From Coriobacteriaceae bacterium (GTDB lineage: Bacteria > Actinomycetota > Coriobacteriia > Coriobacteriales > Coriobacteriaceae): a stretch of 64,000 bases of DNA. Of this stretch, positions 40,474-48,469 are shown piece by piece (the first letter of the stretch is position 1; every line of letters starts with the position of its first letter). Location: positions 496,001-560,000 of the forward strand of contig CP107217.1 of NCBI GenBank assembly GCA_025757745.1, given 5' to 3'. Made by a program: the position numbers and the translations under genes. The notes beneath the pieces are model-generated. The model made no database searches. It was not told the origin of the DNA and worked only from the letters and a program-made list of their open reading frames with translations.

Positions 40474-41262
40474 CTAATGGCTGGAATAGCAGGTGGTGTG
40501 GGCGGCGCGGAAGCGACAGTGCTCGCGCATGCGGCAGATATTGCAGGTGGGGCGGCTCTGGGCGTCGTGGACCTCGCCGTCAAACAGACCGATCACCGCG
40601 GTCACGCTCTTTGTGGGCATGAGCAGGCTGGTAGGCGTGACGGTAAGCCCGATGAGCCGCGTAGCGTTGAGCGCAGCAACGATTGAGCGCTGGGCCGTAA
40701 GCGGGCAGTCGCCGTAGCCGGGACTGAAGCGCCAGTTACCGGCGAGTCCGTGTGCGGCGGCCGCAGCCTTGACCTGCTGGTCCATCTGCTCGACGGCGGC
40801 TTCTACATAGGCAGAGCATGCGGCGTCGAGCACGGCTCCCTCCAGGGGCTGCTGGGCTCCCGTGGTGCGCAGACGACGCTCGGCGTCCATGCCGAGGGTG
40901 CATGCCATGAGTGCGGCAAAGCGGGCGTCTTTGAGGTGGCGATAGATATCGCGACCGCGCAGCTCAACGTTGGTGCCGACCAAGCGAATGCAAGGATCGC
41001 CCTGTTCATCGACTCCCGTGGCATCGATGGCAAATGTGCGGCGCACGCCGCGGGGCTCAATGTCCAGCTCCAGACGCTCAACGACAAGCTCAATACGCTG
41101 CGACAGCTCTGGCTCAATCTGCTGGCCGCCGTAGCCCAGGTAGCGCAGCATCTCGGCACGGTCGACACGAGGGTGGTGGGCAGCGTCGATACGATAAAGC
41201 GCCGGCGACGCAAGGTCGGCCGGCACTTCAACAACGGTTATATCGGCGTGCGGTTTTTCCAT
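40474..41262 (-). CDS. Stand-alone methionine synthase reactivation-domain protein
   Basis: 262-residue protein matching the MetH activation domain: RFSPGYGDCPLTAQ and GLTVTPTSLLMPTKSVTAVIG are the SAM-binding signatures. Predicted to help reductive remethylation of oxidised cobalamin in the neighbouring MetH. A Cys-rich tail (CNICRMREHCRFR plus a later Cys) is not part of E. coli MetH and may bind an Fe-S cluster or cobalamin-related electron carrier (inference). ATG 41262 overlaps the metF stop by one base (TAATG). It ends nine bases before metH, so all three are one operon. Confidence 0.88.
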   Translation of the reverse strand: MEKPHADITVVEVPADLASPALYRIDAAHHPRVDRAEMLRYLGYGGQQIEPELSQRIELVVERLELDIEPRGVRRTFAIDATGVDEQGDPCIRLVGTNVELRGRDIYRHLKDARFAALMACTLGMDAERRLRTTGAQQPLEGAVLDAACSAYVEAAVEQMDQQVKAAAAAHGLAGNWRFSPGYGDCPLTAQRSIVAALNATRLIGLTVTPTSLLMPTKSVTAVIGLFDGEVHDAQSRPTCNICRMREHCRFRAAHTTCYSSH

Positions 41263-42134
41263 TACCCCAGGCGCTCCATAATGGTCGCGGCGATTGCAGG
41301 ACGGTTCATAGTGTACAGGTGCAGACCGTCGGCACCGTGCTCCTTAAGGTCGCAAAGCTGACGAGCAGCATAATCTACACCGGCCGCCTGCAGGCTCTCG
41401 GGGTCGTTCTCGTACTTGGCGAGAATCTTGATGACGGGGGAGGGCAGCGACGCACCGCACATAAAGACCATGCGGCTGATCTGCGACTTGCCCATAAACG
41501 GCATGATGCCCGCGGTAATGGGCACGGTGATGCCGGCCTTGTCGGCAAGCTCGCGAAAACGGTAAAAGCACTCGTTATCAAAAAAGAGCTGCGTCACAAA
41601 GAAGCTCGCGCCGGCGTCCTGTTTTTGCTTGAGGTGCTCGACCGAGAGGTTGAGATCCTCGCAGGCAATGTGGCCCTCGGGGTAGGCTGCGGCACCCACG
41701 CAAAAGCCGGCGTCGACGAGCTCGGGGATAAGGTCGCGGGCGTAGGCGTAGTCCGAGGCGGGCTTGTCGTCCTCGGTCGCGCCAGCGGGAAGATCACCGC
41801 GCAGGGCCAGGATGTTTTCAACGCCGGCGGTGCGATACTCGTCGATCTTGGCGGCGATGTCGGCGTGGGTGCGGCCCACGCAGGTGAGGTGCGCTACCGA
41901 GGGCGTATCGAATTCGCTCGAAATCATATGCGCGATGGGGGCGGTGGTGGCACCGTTACCCGAGCCGCCGGCTGAGCAGGTGACCGAGACAAAGCTCGGC
42001 GAAAGCTTGCACAGATTGCCTGCCACTTTGCGAGCCGTGTCGAGGGTCAGCTCGCCCTTGGGTGGGAACATCTCAAACGAAACGGGTACGGTGCCCTGGG
42101 ATGCTGCCTGCTTAAAAAGCTCGTCGACGCGCAT
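41262..42134 (-). CDS. metF: 5,10-methylenetetrahydrofolate reductase
   Basis: 290-residue FAD enzyme producing 5-methyl-THF for MetH. Signatures: VSFEMFPPKG near the N-terminus with catalytic Glu, LALRGDLP, AAYPEGH and FFVTQLFFDNECFYRF. ATG 42134 follows AAAGGAG; an upstream frame to 42200 lacks homology. First gene of metF-reactivation-metH. No SAM riboswitch or T-box was recognised in the 60 bases upstream. Confidence 0.96.
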   Translation of the reverse strand: MRVDELFKQAASQGTVPVSFEMFPPKGELTLDTARKVAGNLCKLSPSFVSVTCSAGGSGNGATTAPIAHMISSEFDTPSVAHLTCVGRTHADIAAKIDEYRTAGVENILALRGDLPAGATEDDKPASDYAYARDLIPELVDAGFCVGAAAYPEGHIACEDLNLSVEHLKQKQDAGASFFVTQLFFDNECFYRFRELADKAGITVPITAGIMPFMGKSQISRMVFMCGASLPSPVIKILAKYENDPESLQAAGVDYAARQLCDLKEHGADGLHLYTMNRPAIAATIMERLG

Positions 42135-42560
42135 ATCGTGCTCCTTTAGATACGTAATAGTGCGATGTGTTGTAAGGATTCTACAGCACCACTGTGCCAC
42201 GATGGAGTTTCACTCGCTATTTGGGGATACCAATCGAAAATGCTTCGCTATCGGCATTTCCTATAACAGTGCGGTCAATGTAGGATGGGGCTATATCGAA
42301 TGGTATCTGATACGAAATACCAGTTAATAAAGCCCCGTCCCAAATTGACTACCCTTAAACCATGGGGAGAGGTCTGCAATTTATGCAGTTGATTGGCTGT
42401 TGAGGGTGGCAACGCCGCCTCGATAGGGTAACCTCATTGATTGGTTTCGCGACAGCAACATAACGGTAATGTCGCGGAAACACGGCGAGTCTAAGCTATG
42501 ACTCGTTCGTTAGTAATCAACACCGCTTCTCACGCGGTGCCGATACGAAGGGAGTTCCGT
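42135..42560. promoter_or_regulatory. Divergent intergenic region metF / glutamine synthetase
   Basis: Contains TGGTAT/ATACCA (42301-42322), a TTGACT (42345-42350) without a clear -10, the hairpin TTTCGCGACA/TGTCGCGGAAA (42445-42480), and CACCGC/GCGGTG (42521-42539) shortly before the ribosome site AAGGGA. The last two hairpins lie in the likely leader of the glutamine synthetase gene. Confidence 0.4.
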
Positions 42561-44648
42561 ATGGCCGAACTTACTGACCGCTTCGGGACCATGGTGTTCT
42601 CTGAGGAAGTCATGAAGGATTACCTCCCCAAGGACATTTGGAAGCGCCTTGCTGCAACCCTCGAGGGCGGTGAGCCGCTCGACCTGGACGTGGCCAACGC
42701 CGTTGCTCATGCCATGAAGGTCTGGGCCATCTCCAAGGGTGCGACGCACTACGCGCACTGGTTCCAGCCGCTTTCGGGCATTACTTCCGAGAAGCACGAT
42801 AGCTTCCTGGAGCCCAACCACGACGGCACCGCCATTACCAAGTTTACGGGCAAGAACCTCATCCAGGGCGAGCCGGACGCCTCCAGCTTCCCCAACGGCG
42901 GCCTGCGCGCTACCTTCGAGGCCCGTGGCTACACCGCTTGGGATCCCACTAGCCCCGCCTTTATCAAGGACGATGTCCTGTGCATCCCCACGGCTTTCTG
43001 CTCCTACACGGGCGAGGCCCTGGACAAGAAGACCCCGCTGCTGCGTTCCATGACCGCGCTCTCGCGTGAGTCTAAGCGCGTTTTGGCGCTGTTTGGCAAG
43101 ACCCCCAAGAAGGTCGTTCCTTCCGTGGGCGACGAGCAGGAGTACTTCCTGATCAAGAAGGACGCCTATCGCAAGCGCAAGGACCTGGTCATCACCGGCC
43201 GCACCCTCTTTGGTGCTGCTCCCTGCAAGGGCCAGGAGCTCGAGGAGCACTACTTTGGCGCTATCCGCCCCACCGTCTCGGCCTATATGAAGGACCTGGA
43301 CGATGAGCTGTGGGCGCTTGGCATTCCCGCCAAGACCAAGCACAACGAGGTTGCTCCCTGCCAGCATGAGCTCGCACCGGTCTATGGCGAGGTCAACGAG
43401 GCCATCGACCAGAATCTGGTCATGATGGAGAAGATGAAGCTCATCGCCTCCCGCCACGACTTGGTCTGCCTGCTGCACGAGAAGCCCTTCGAGGGCATCA
43501 ACGGTTCGGGCAAGCACAACAACTGGTCGCTTGGCACCGAGTCCGAGAATCTGCTCGATCCGGGCGACACCCCGCTCGACAACCTGCAGTTCATCGTCTT
43601 CCTCACCGCGGTGATCGAGGCCGTCGATAACTATCAGGAGCTCCTGCGTGCCTCCGTTGCCTCTGCCGGCAACGACCATCGTCTGGGCGCCAACGAGGCT
43701 CCTCCGGCGATTATGTCCATCTTCCTGGGCGACCAGCTTACCGAGGTCGTCGAGAAGATCATCGATGGCAAGGCTTCCGTCCATGCCACGCGCGGCGTGC
43801 TCGACCTGGGCGCCGATACCCTGCCCAAGCTGATGCAGGACAACACCGACCGCAACCGCACCTCCCCGTTTGCCTTCACCGGCAACAAGTTCGAGTTCCG
43901 TGCCTGCGGTTCCGAGCAGAACGTTTCCGACTCCAACCTGGTGCTCGATGCCGCCGTGGCCAAGTCGCTCAAGTCCTTCGCCGACGCGCTTGAGGGTACG
44001 CCCGAGGATGAGTTCCAGGACGCCGCGCTCGAGTACTGCAAGAAGGTCCTGACCGACCACCAGCGCATCCTGTTCTCCGGTGATGGCTACTCTGACGAGT
44101 GGCCCGTTGAGGCCGAGAAGCGCGGTCTTGCCAACAACAAGACCACGGCTGACGCCCTGCCCGCCTTTGTTTCCGATAAGGCCATTGCGCTCTTTGAGGA
44201 GACGGGTGTCCTGACCAAGGCCGAGGCCCAGTGCCGCTACGACTGTAAGCTCGAGAAGTACAACAAGCTCATGAACATCGAGGCCACCACGATGGTTCGC
44301 GAGGCGCGTCGTACCTATCGCCCGGTCATTACCGCCTATGCCACCAAGGTCGCTAAGGGCCTTGAGACTATTCGTGCCGCTGGTGCGGAGGCCGCCATGC
44401 AGTGCGAGCAGAACACGCTCAACAAGCTCTGCAACGGCATCACCACCATCAACGACTCCATCAAGGCGCTCGACGCCGTGCATCAGAAGGCCGAGGCTCT
44501 CGATGGCCAGGAGCAGGCCAACGTGTACGCGCACGAGGTCGTTCCCGCTATGGATACGCTGCGCGCCGCCGTGGATGCCATGGAGGAGATCGTGGCCGCC
44601 GACTACTGGCCGGTCCCGACCTACGACGACATTCTGTTCTATGTGTAA
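42561..44648 (+). CDS. glnN: Type III glutamine synthetase
   Basis: 695-residue GSIII that assimilates ammonia into glutamine using ATP. Its length, the FRMAELTDRFGTMVFSE-like N-terminus and THYAHWFQPL, EKHDSFLEP, GDEQEYFLI, NEVAPCQHELAPVY, GINGSGKHNNWSLGT and ANEAPPAIMSIFLG mark the type III family common in Bacteroides and some gut Gram-positives. ATG 42561 has AAGGGA upstream; an earlier Met at 42498 lies in a leader hairpin region. It ends with a strong terminator. No nitrogen regulator lies next to it. Confidence 0.96.
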   Translation: MAELTDRFGTMVFSEEVMKDYLPKDIWKRLAATLEGGEPLDLDVANAVAHAMKVWAISKGATHYAHWFQPLSGITSEKHDSFLEPNHDGTAITKFTGKNLIQGEPDASSFPNGGLRATFEARGYTAWDPTSPAFIKDDVLCIPTAFCSYTGEALDKKTPLLRSMTALSRESKRVLALFGKTPKKVVPSVGDEQEYFLIKKDAYRKRKDLVITGRTLFGAAPCKGQELEEHYFGAIRPTVSAYMKDLDDELWALGIPAKTKHNEVAPCQHELAPVYGEVNEAIDQNLVMMEKMKLIASRHDLVCLLHEKPFEGINGSGKHNNWSLGTESENLLDPGDTPLDNLQFIVFLTAVIEAVDNYQELLRASVASAGNDHRLGANEAPPAIMSIFLGDQLTEVVEKIIDGKASVHATRGVLDLGADTLPKLMQDNTDRNRTSPFAFTGNKFEFRACGSEQNVSDSNLVLDAAVAKSLKSFADALEGTPEDEFQDAALEYCKKVLTDHQRILFSGDGYSDEWPVEAEKRGLANNKTTADALPAFVSDKAIALFEETGVLTKAEAQCRYDCKLEKYNKLMNIEATTMVREARRTYRPVITAYATKVAKGLETIRAAGAEAAMQCEQNTLNKLCNGITTINDSIKALDAVHQKAEALDGQEQANVYAHEVVPAMDTLRAAVDAMEEIVAADYWPVPTYDDILFYV

Positions 44649-44671
44649 CAGACACGTTTGATTTTGCGTGT

Positions 44672-44707
44672 GAAGGGGTCTCGCCTGTGTGAGGCCCCTT
44701 CTTTTTT
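44672..44707 (+). terminator. Terminator of glutamine synthetase
   Basis: GAAGGGG/CCCCTTC outer stem with inner TCTCGCC/GAGG pairing, followed by six T. Confidence 0.88.
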
Positions 44708-44831
44708 GCCGCTTTGACCTGCTTTGAACTTGCAGCCGAGCGGGCGTTTCACGCGGGACATCTTAAAAGTTGTAACCTGTTTTGGCACGCGGACGTTTCG
44801 GCCGTTTGTTCATAAAGGGGAGGATTATCCG

Positions 44832-45593
44832 ATGAAGGTATTCGATATCGTGTTTAGCCCGACCGGCGGAACGGAAAAGGCGTCTGGCTACATTGCCAAT
44901 GCGTTGGAAGGGGAAACCGTTGCTGTAGATCTGACCGATAGCGGGCTTGGTTTTCGCACGGTTGCGATGACAAAAGAGGATGTAGCCGTGATCGCGGTAC
45001 CCTCGTATGGCGGGCGAGTCCCGGCTGTGGCTGCGGAGCGCTTGGGTATGATGCGGGGAAACGGTGCGCAGGCGGTTCTGGTTTGTGTTTACGGAAACCG
45101 CGCGTATGAGGACACGCTGGTCGAGCTTGAGGATGCGGCGAAAGATGCGGGCTTTCGGGTGATCGCGGCGGTTTCTGCCATCGCCGAGCATTCTATTGTT
45201 CGCCAGTTTGCAGCCGGTCGGCCTGATGCACAGGACGCGGCGCAGCTCGCTGGGTTTGCGGATCAGATTCGGCAAAAGATGTCTGCAGGAGATGCTTCTG
45301 AGCCGGCTATTCCGGGTAATCGTCCCTATAAGAAGGCCGGGGGTACCGGCATGGTGCCTAGGGCCACAAAGGAGTGCACCGCCTGCGGGGCTTGCGTCGC
45401 AGCGTGTCCCGTTGGCGCTATCGATAAAGACGATCCCAAGCGGGTGGACAAAAAGGCCTGCATTTCCTGCATGCGCTGCATTGCCGTATGTCCGTGGGGC
45501 GCTCGCGCGGTAAATCCCGTCATGCTCTCTGCGACTACCAAGATGTTGAGCAAAGTTTGTGCCGAGCGGAAGGAGTGCGAGCTGTTTATCTAG
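44832..45593 (+). CDS. EFR1-type flavodoxin-ferredoxin fusion
   Basis: 254-residue electron carrier. The N-terminal flavodoxin fold (~1-150) has FMN loop FSPTGGTEKAS and VPSYGGRVP. The C-terminus has two 4Fe-4S motifs: CTACGACVAACP and CISCMRCIAVCP (~178-230). Such proteins appear in gut anaerobes as EFR1-family ferrodoxins; partner enzymes vary. ATG 44832 follows GGGGAGG. It is monocistronic with a terminator behind. A role in low-potential electron transfer is likely; the donor and acceptor are unknown. Confidence 0.88.
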   Translation: MKVFDIVFSPTGGTEKASGYIANALEGETVAVDLTDSGLGFRTVAMTKEDVAVIAVPSYGGRVPAVAAERLGMMRGNGAQAVLVCVYGNRAYEDTLVELEDAAKDAGFRVIAAVSAIAEHSIVRQFAAGRPDAQDAAQLAGFADQIRQKMSAGDASEPAIPGNRPYKKAGGTGMVPRATKECTACGACVAACPVGAIDKDDPKRVDKKACISCMRCIAVCPWGARAVNPVMLSATTKMLSKVCAERKECELFI

Positions 45594-45635
45594 CGCAGGG
45601 GCTTTGAGTCTTCTTCATCTAATGTCAAGAAAGAA

Positions 45636-45677
45636 CGAACCCGTGCGATGGTAACTCGCACGGGTTCGTACATTTTT
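45636..45677 (+). terminator. Terminator of the EFR1-type gene
   Basis: Perfect 13-bp stem CGAACCCGTGCGA/TCGCACGGGTTCG (45636-45668), then TACATTTTT. Confidence 0.85.
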
Positions 45678-45681
45678 GAGT

Positions 45682-45815
45682 TGGTGCCCCCAGCGGGATG
45701 TCCGCGTGCGGCTGGCGCCGCCCGCTTCCGCTGCGTCGCTTCACTCCTTGCGCACTGCGCTGGAAAACGCTTGCGCGTTTCCTCAGCTCCGCACCCTGTC
45801 GGGTTCGAATCCCGG
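45682..45815 (-). repeat. tRNA-mimic element bounded by copies of the tRNA-Glu T-arm/3' end
   Basis: Read on the minus strand, after the tRNA-Glu terminator: it starts with an inverted copy of the tRNA's own T-arm (15 bases, CGGGATTCGAACCCG, 45814-45800) and continues with a GGAAACGC/GCGTTTTCC hairpin (45782-45762). It ends with an 18-base exact copy of the tRNA 3' end including CCA (45699-45682 equals 45888-45871). The length, order and the right-hand ACGCGGA word match the element after tmRNA (26059-26192). Confidence 0.65.
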
Positions 45816-45827
45816 CACATGGGTAGC

Positions 45828-45860
45828 AAAAAGCCCGCTACCGAATTGGCAACGGGCTTC
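45828..45860 (-). terminator. Terminator of tRNA-Glu
   Basis: Minus-strand stem AAGCCCGTTGCC/GGTAGCGGGCTT around AATT (45859-45831), then TTTTT. Confidence 0.82.
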
Positions 45861-45870
45861 TCAGATTCTG

Positions 45871-45947
45871 TGGTGCCCCCAGCGGGATTCGAACCCGCGA
45901 TATCCACCTTGAAAGGGTGGCGTCCTTGGCCGCTAGACGATGGGGAC
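45871..45947 (-). tRNA. tRNA-Glu (anticodon UUC)
   Basis: 77 bases. Acceptor GTCCCCA pairs with TGGGGGC. The anticodon stem CCACC/GGTGG holds loop CTTTCAA, giving anticodon UUC (Glu). T-arm GCGGGTTCGAATCCCGC. Discriminator A and CCA are encoded. Confidence 0.96.
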
Positions 45948-46048
45948 AGCGGGAAAGAGTATAGCAGACTTTTTTGCCGGCGCGTATATCGTTGGCAAAC
46001 TGGAAAACCACCACACAGGAGCTGGCTCCCTATCCTGATTTTCAAATA

Positions 46049-46183
46049 TCTCAATCTGTAACATCTGGGCGGGCAAATCGGCTCTATCTGTTACAGATCG
46101 AGACAAACGGCGGGCGTCGGGACGAATATCTCAATCTGTAACAGTAAGACGACTTTTAACGGTCTAGATGTTACAGATTGAGA
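46049..46183. repeat. Tandem pair of 55-bp hairpins, 80 bp apart
   Basis: Two units with arms TCTCAATCTGTAACA and TGTTACAGATTGAGA: 46049-46063/46089-46103 (one mismatch) and 46129-46143/46169-46183 (perfect). The loops differ in sequence, and both units are followed by CAAAC. They lie between tRNA-Glu and the murT-gatD gene end. Confidence 0.85.
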
Positions 46184-46206
46184 CAAACTGCCGTGGCAGG
46201 TCAAAA

Positions 46207-46239
46207 CCACCACAAAGGTGCCTGTCCCCTTTGTGGTGG
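46207..46239. repeat. Palindromic repeat (CCACCACAAAGG type), inverted copy
   Basis: Perfect 12-bp arms CCACCACAAAGG (46207-46218) and complement (46228-46239); the core reads TGCCTGTCC, the reverse of the other copies. It sits seven bases after the murT-gatD stop and may act as its terminator. Confidence 0.82.
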
Positions 46240-46246
46240 CGGGGCG

Positions 46247-48424
46247 TTAGAGGAGGAGCTTCATCGCGGCGTCGTGGGCGGCGTGCTCGTAAGTGTCGTC
46301 GAGGGGCTTGAGCGGCAGCAGAGCGGTGGCCCGTGCATCGCCACGGCGCTCGAGAGCGTGGGCGATGAGCCAGTCGGCGAGCTCGGGGTTCTTGGGCAGT
46401 GCCGGTCCGTGTAGGTACGTGCCGATGACGCCCTTGTAGATGATGCCCTCAAAGCCATCGTCGCCGTTGTTGCCGGTACCCGTGACGACGGACGTTCCGA
46501 GCGGCGTGGCCTCTGCATCGAGCAGGGTGCGGCCGCCGTGGTTCTCGAATCCCACAAAGGGCTCGGGTGACAGGTCGGTCTTGACGGCGACGTTGCCGAT
46601 CAGACGGTCGGAGCCGCGCACGGTCTCGGCGGCAATGACGCCCAGGCCCTCGATGCGATTCTCGCCCATATAGTACGAATGGCCGAGCAGCTGATAGCTG
46701 CCACAGATAGCGAGCAGCGAGCCGCCATCCTCAACATAGGCCGCGACCTTGTCTTTTTGAGCGAACAGCTCGTGTGCCACGGCCAGCTGATCGCGGTCGG
46801 AGCCACCGCCCATCATGACGATGTCGGCGTCGGTGAGATCGAGCGACTCGCCCATACGGACCTCGTCCACGCGCACGGGGATGCCACGCCAGGCGCAGCG
46901 GCGCTCGAGGGCAATGACGTTGCCGCCGTCGCCATAGAGGTTGAGGGCATCGGGATACAGGTAGACGATGCGTAGCGGGCGCGAAAGCTCGACCGGCGCA
47001 ATGTCGGTGGGGACAGCGCTGCCATCGGCGCGCGTTACGGCGTGGGAGGCGACCGAGCTCGCATCGGTGCTCTTAAGCTCGTCGAGCTCCTTGATCAGCG
47101 GCGGGAAGGCCGTGTAGTTGGCGACGGCGTAGAAAGTATCACCAGCCTCCTCGTCCGCCACGGCACCGATCGCCTGCTCGATATTCGAGATGATGGCGGA
47201 GTCGATGCCGGCGTACTTCAGGCGTACCTGCATATCGTGCGCGCGTGTACCCCCGACAAAGGCGATAAGACCTGGGGTATCGGCGATGCGCTCGAAGTCG
47301 ACGTCGTAGATCCACGATACATCGTGGCCGTCGGCGTCGTTGTCGTTCAGGAAGAAGGCGCAGAGCCTGCCGCCTGCCGTTTTAATGGACTGGATCTGGC
47401 GATCGAAGCCCACGGGATTTTTGGCCAGATTTGCCTCGACGGTACGGCCAGCGATTTCCCAGCGGCCCATGCGCCCGCCGGCGGGGACGTAGGCATCGAG
47501 CGTGGGCTGCAGATGCGCCGCGTCCACGCCCAGCTCGCGCGCCGCAAAGAAGGCGGCGGCAACGTTGTAGACCATGTACAAGCCGTTGTAGCGCGTGGCG
47601 ATGTGCGTTGCGGGTGCGTCGGTATTGGGTCCAAAGTTCAGGTCAAAGCCGTAGCCGTCGCAGGTGAGCTCAACGCCTGTCACGCGACGGAGCAGCGCTG
47701 GGCGACTCCAGCCGCACGAAGGACAATGATAGGCGCCGAGCTGGCCGTATTGCACGTAGTCGTACTCCAACGGGGTGTTGCACTGCGAGCAAAAGCGCGA
47801 GTCGCTAATGCGGTCAGACTCGGTGTCGGTGGCGCCGTCGATGCCAAAGGCGATGCTTGCATTGGGAACGCGCGCGGCGATCGCGGCGCACAGCGGGTCG
47901 TCGGCGTTATAGATGAGCGTCGTTGTCGGCGAAAGCTCCAGCGCGTGGGCGATGACGTCCTGGGTGTGGTCGATCTCACCGTAGCGGTCCAGCTGGTCGC
48001 GGAACAGGTTGAGCAGCACAAAGTAGGTCGGCTTGAGCTTGGGCAGGACGCGCACCGTGTAGAGCTCGTCGCACTCAAAGACGCCTACGCGCTTGCTGCT
48101 GGCGGTTCGCTTAAGGTTGCCGCGCGCCTCGAGCAACGCGCCCACCACGCCCGGCTCCATGTTGTTTCCGGCACGGTTGCATACCACGGTGGCGCCGCTG
48201 GCGGCAACGGCATCGGCGATGAGGTTGGAGGTGGTGGTCTTGCCGTTGGTGCCGGTGATCACCACGCTGCGGTCGACAAGGCCCGCGAGGTCGCTTAGCA
48301 GCTCGGGGTCGATCTTCATGGCGATACGGCCGGGGAGTACGCCGCCCTGGCGCTTAAGGACGGAGCGCAGTCCCCAGCGGGCGATATCGCTCGAGGTGCA
48401 GGCGAGAGATGAGCGGAAGTTCAT
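46247..48424 (-). CDS. murT-gatD: MurT-GatD fusion, lipid II isoglutaminyl synthase
   Basis: 725-residue single-chain enzyme that amidates D-Glu of lipid II to D-isoglutamine with glutamine as donor. MurT half (~1-450): Mur-ligase P-loop GTNGKTTT (58-65), zinc ribbon CSQC (212-215) and CPSC (234-237), and the C-terminal catalytic block LNDNDADGHDVSWIYDVD. A ~30-residue linker leads to the GatD half (~483-725), a CobB/CobQ-like glutaminase with nucleophile Cys574 (LAICGSYQLLG) and His672 (GTYLHGP). In S. aureus and streptococci these are two proteins. ATG 48424 follows AGGA. Located 45 bases after two TPR-like genes on the same strand. Confidence 0.92.
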   Translation of the reverse strand: MNFRSSLACTSSDIARWGLRSVLKRQGGVLPGRIAMKIDPELLSDLAGLVDRSVVITGTNGKTTTSNLIADAVAASGATVVCNRAGNNMEPGVVGALLEARGNLKRTASSKRVGVFECDELYTVRVLPKLKPTYFVLLNLFRDQLDRYGEIDHTQDVIAHALELSPTTTLIYNADDPLCAAIAARVPNASIAFGIDGATDTESDRISDSRFCSQCNTPLEYDYVQYGQLGAYHCPSCGWSRPALLRRVTGVELTCDGYGFDLNFGPNTDAPATHIATRYNGLYMVYNVAAAFFAARELGVDAAHLQPTLDAYVPAGGRMGRWEIAGRTVEANLAKNPVGFDRQIQSIKTAGGRLCAFFLNDNDADGHDVSWIYDVDFERIADTPGLIAFVGGTRAHDMQVRLKYAGIDSAIISNIEQAIGAVADEEAGDTFYAVANYTAFPPLIKELDELKSTDASSVASHAVTRADGSAVPTDIAPVELSRPLRIVYLYPDALNLYGDGGNVIALERRCAWRGIPVRVDEVRMGESLDLTDADIVMMGGGSDRDQLAVAHELFAQKDKVAAYVEDGGSLLAICGSYQLLGHSYYMGENRIEGLGVIAAETVRGSDRLIGNVAVKTDLSPEPFVGFENHGGRTLLDAEATPLGTSVVTGTGNNGDDGFEGIIYKGVIGTYLHGPALPKNPELADWLIAHALERRGDARATALLPLKPLDDTYEHAAHDAAMKLLL

Positions 48425-48469
48425 GAAGCCGTTCCTAACGTGAATGACATGGTCGTGACGTTTGTGCCG

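Noticed and set aside
42510..44534. A 674-codon open frame on the minus strand
   Set aside because: Complete overlap with type III glutamine synthetase, which is unmistakable; the antisense product is low-complexity Leu/Gly.
45797..45815. A second tRNA on the plus strand suggested by a T-arm-like sequence
   Set aside because: Only the T-arm matches; no acceptor, D-arm or anticodon arm precedes it. It is the boundary of the tRNA-mimic element.
46049..46183. Possible CRISPR-like repeats
   Set aside because: Only two units, the repeats are inverted-repeat hairpins rather than direct repeats with unique spacers, and no cas gene is present.
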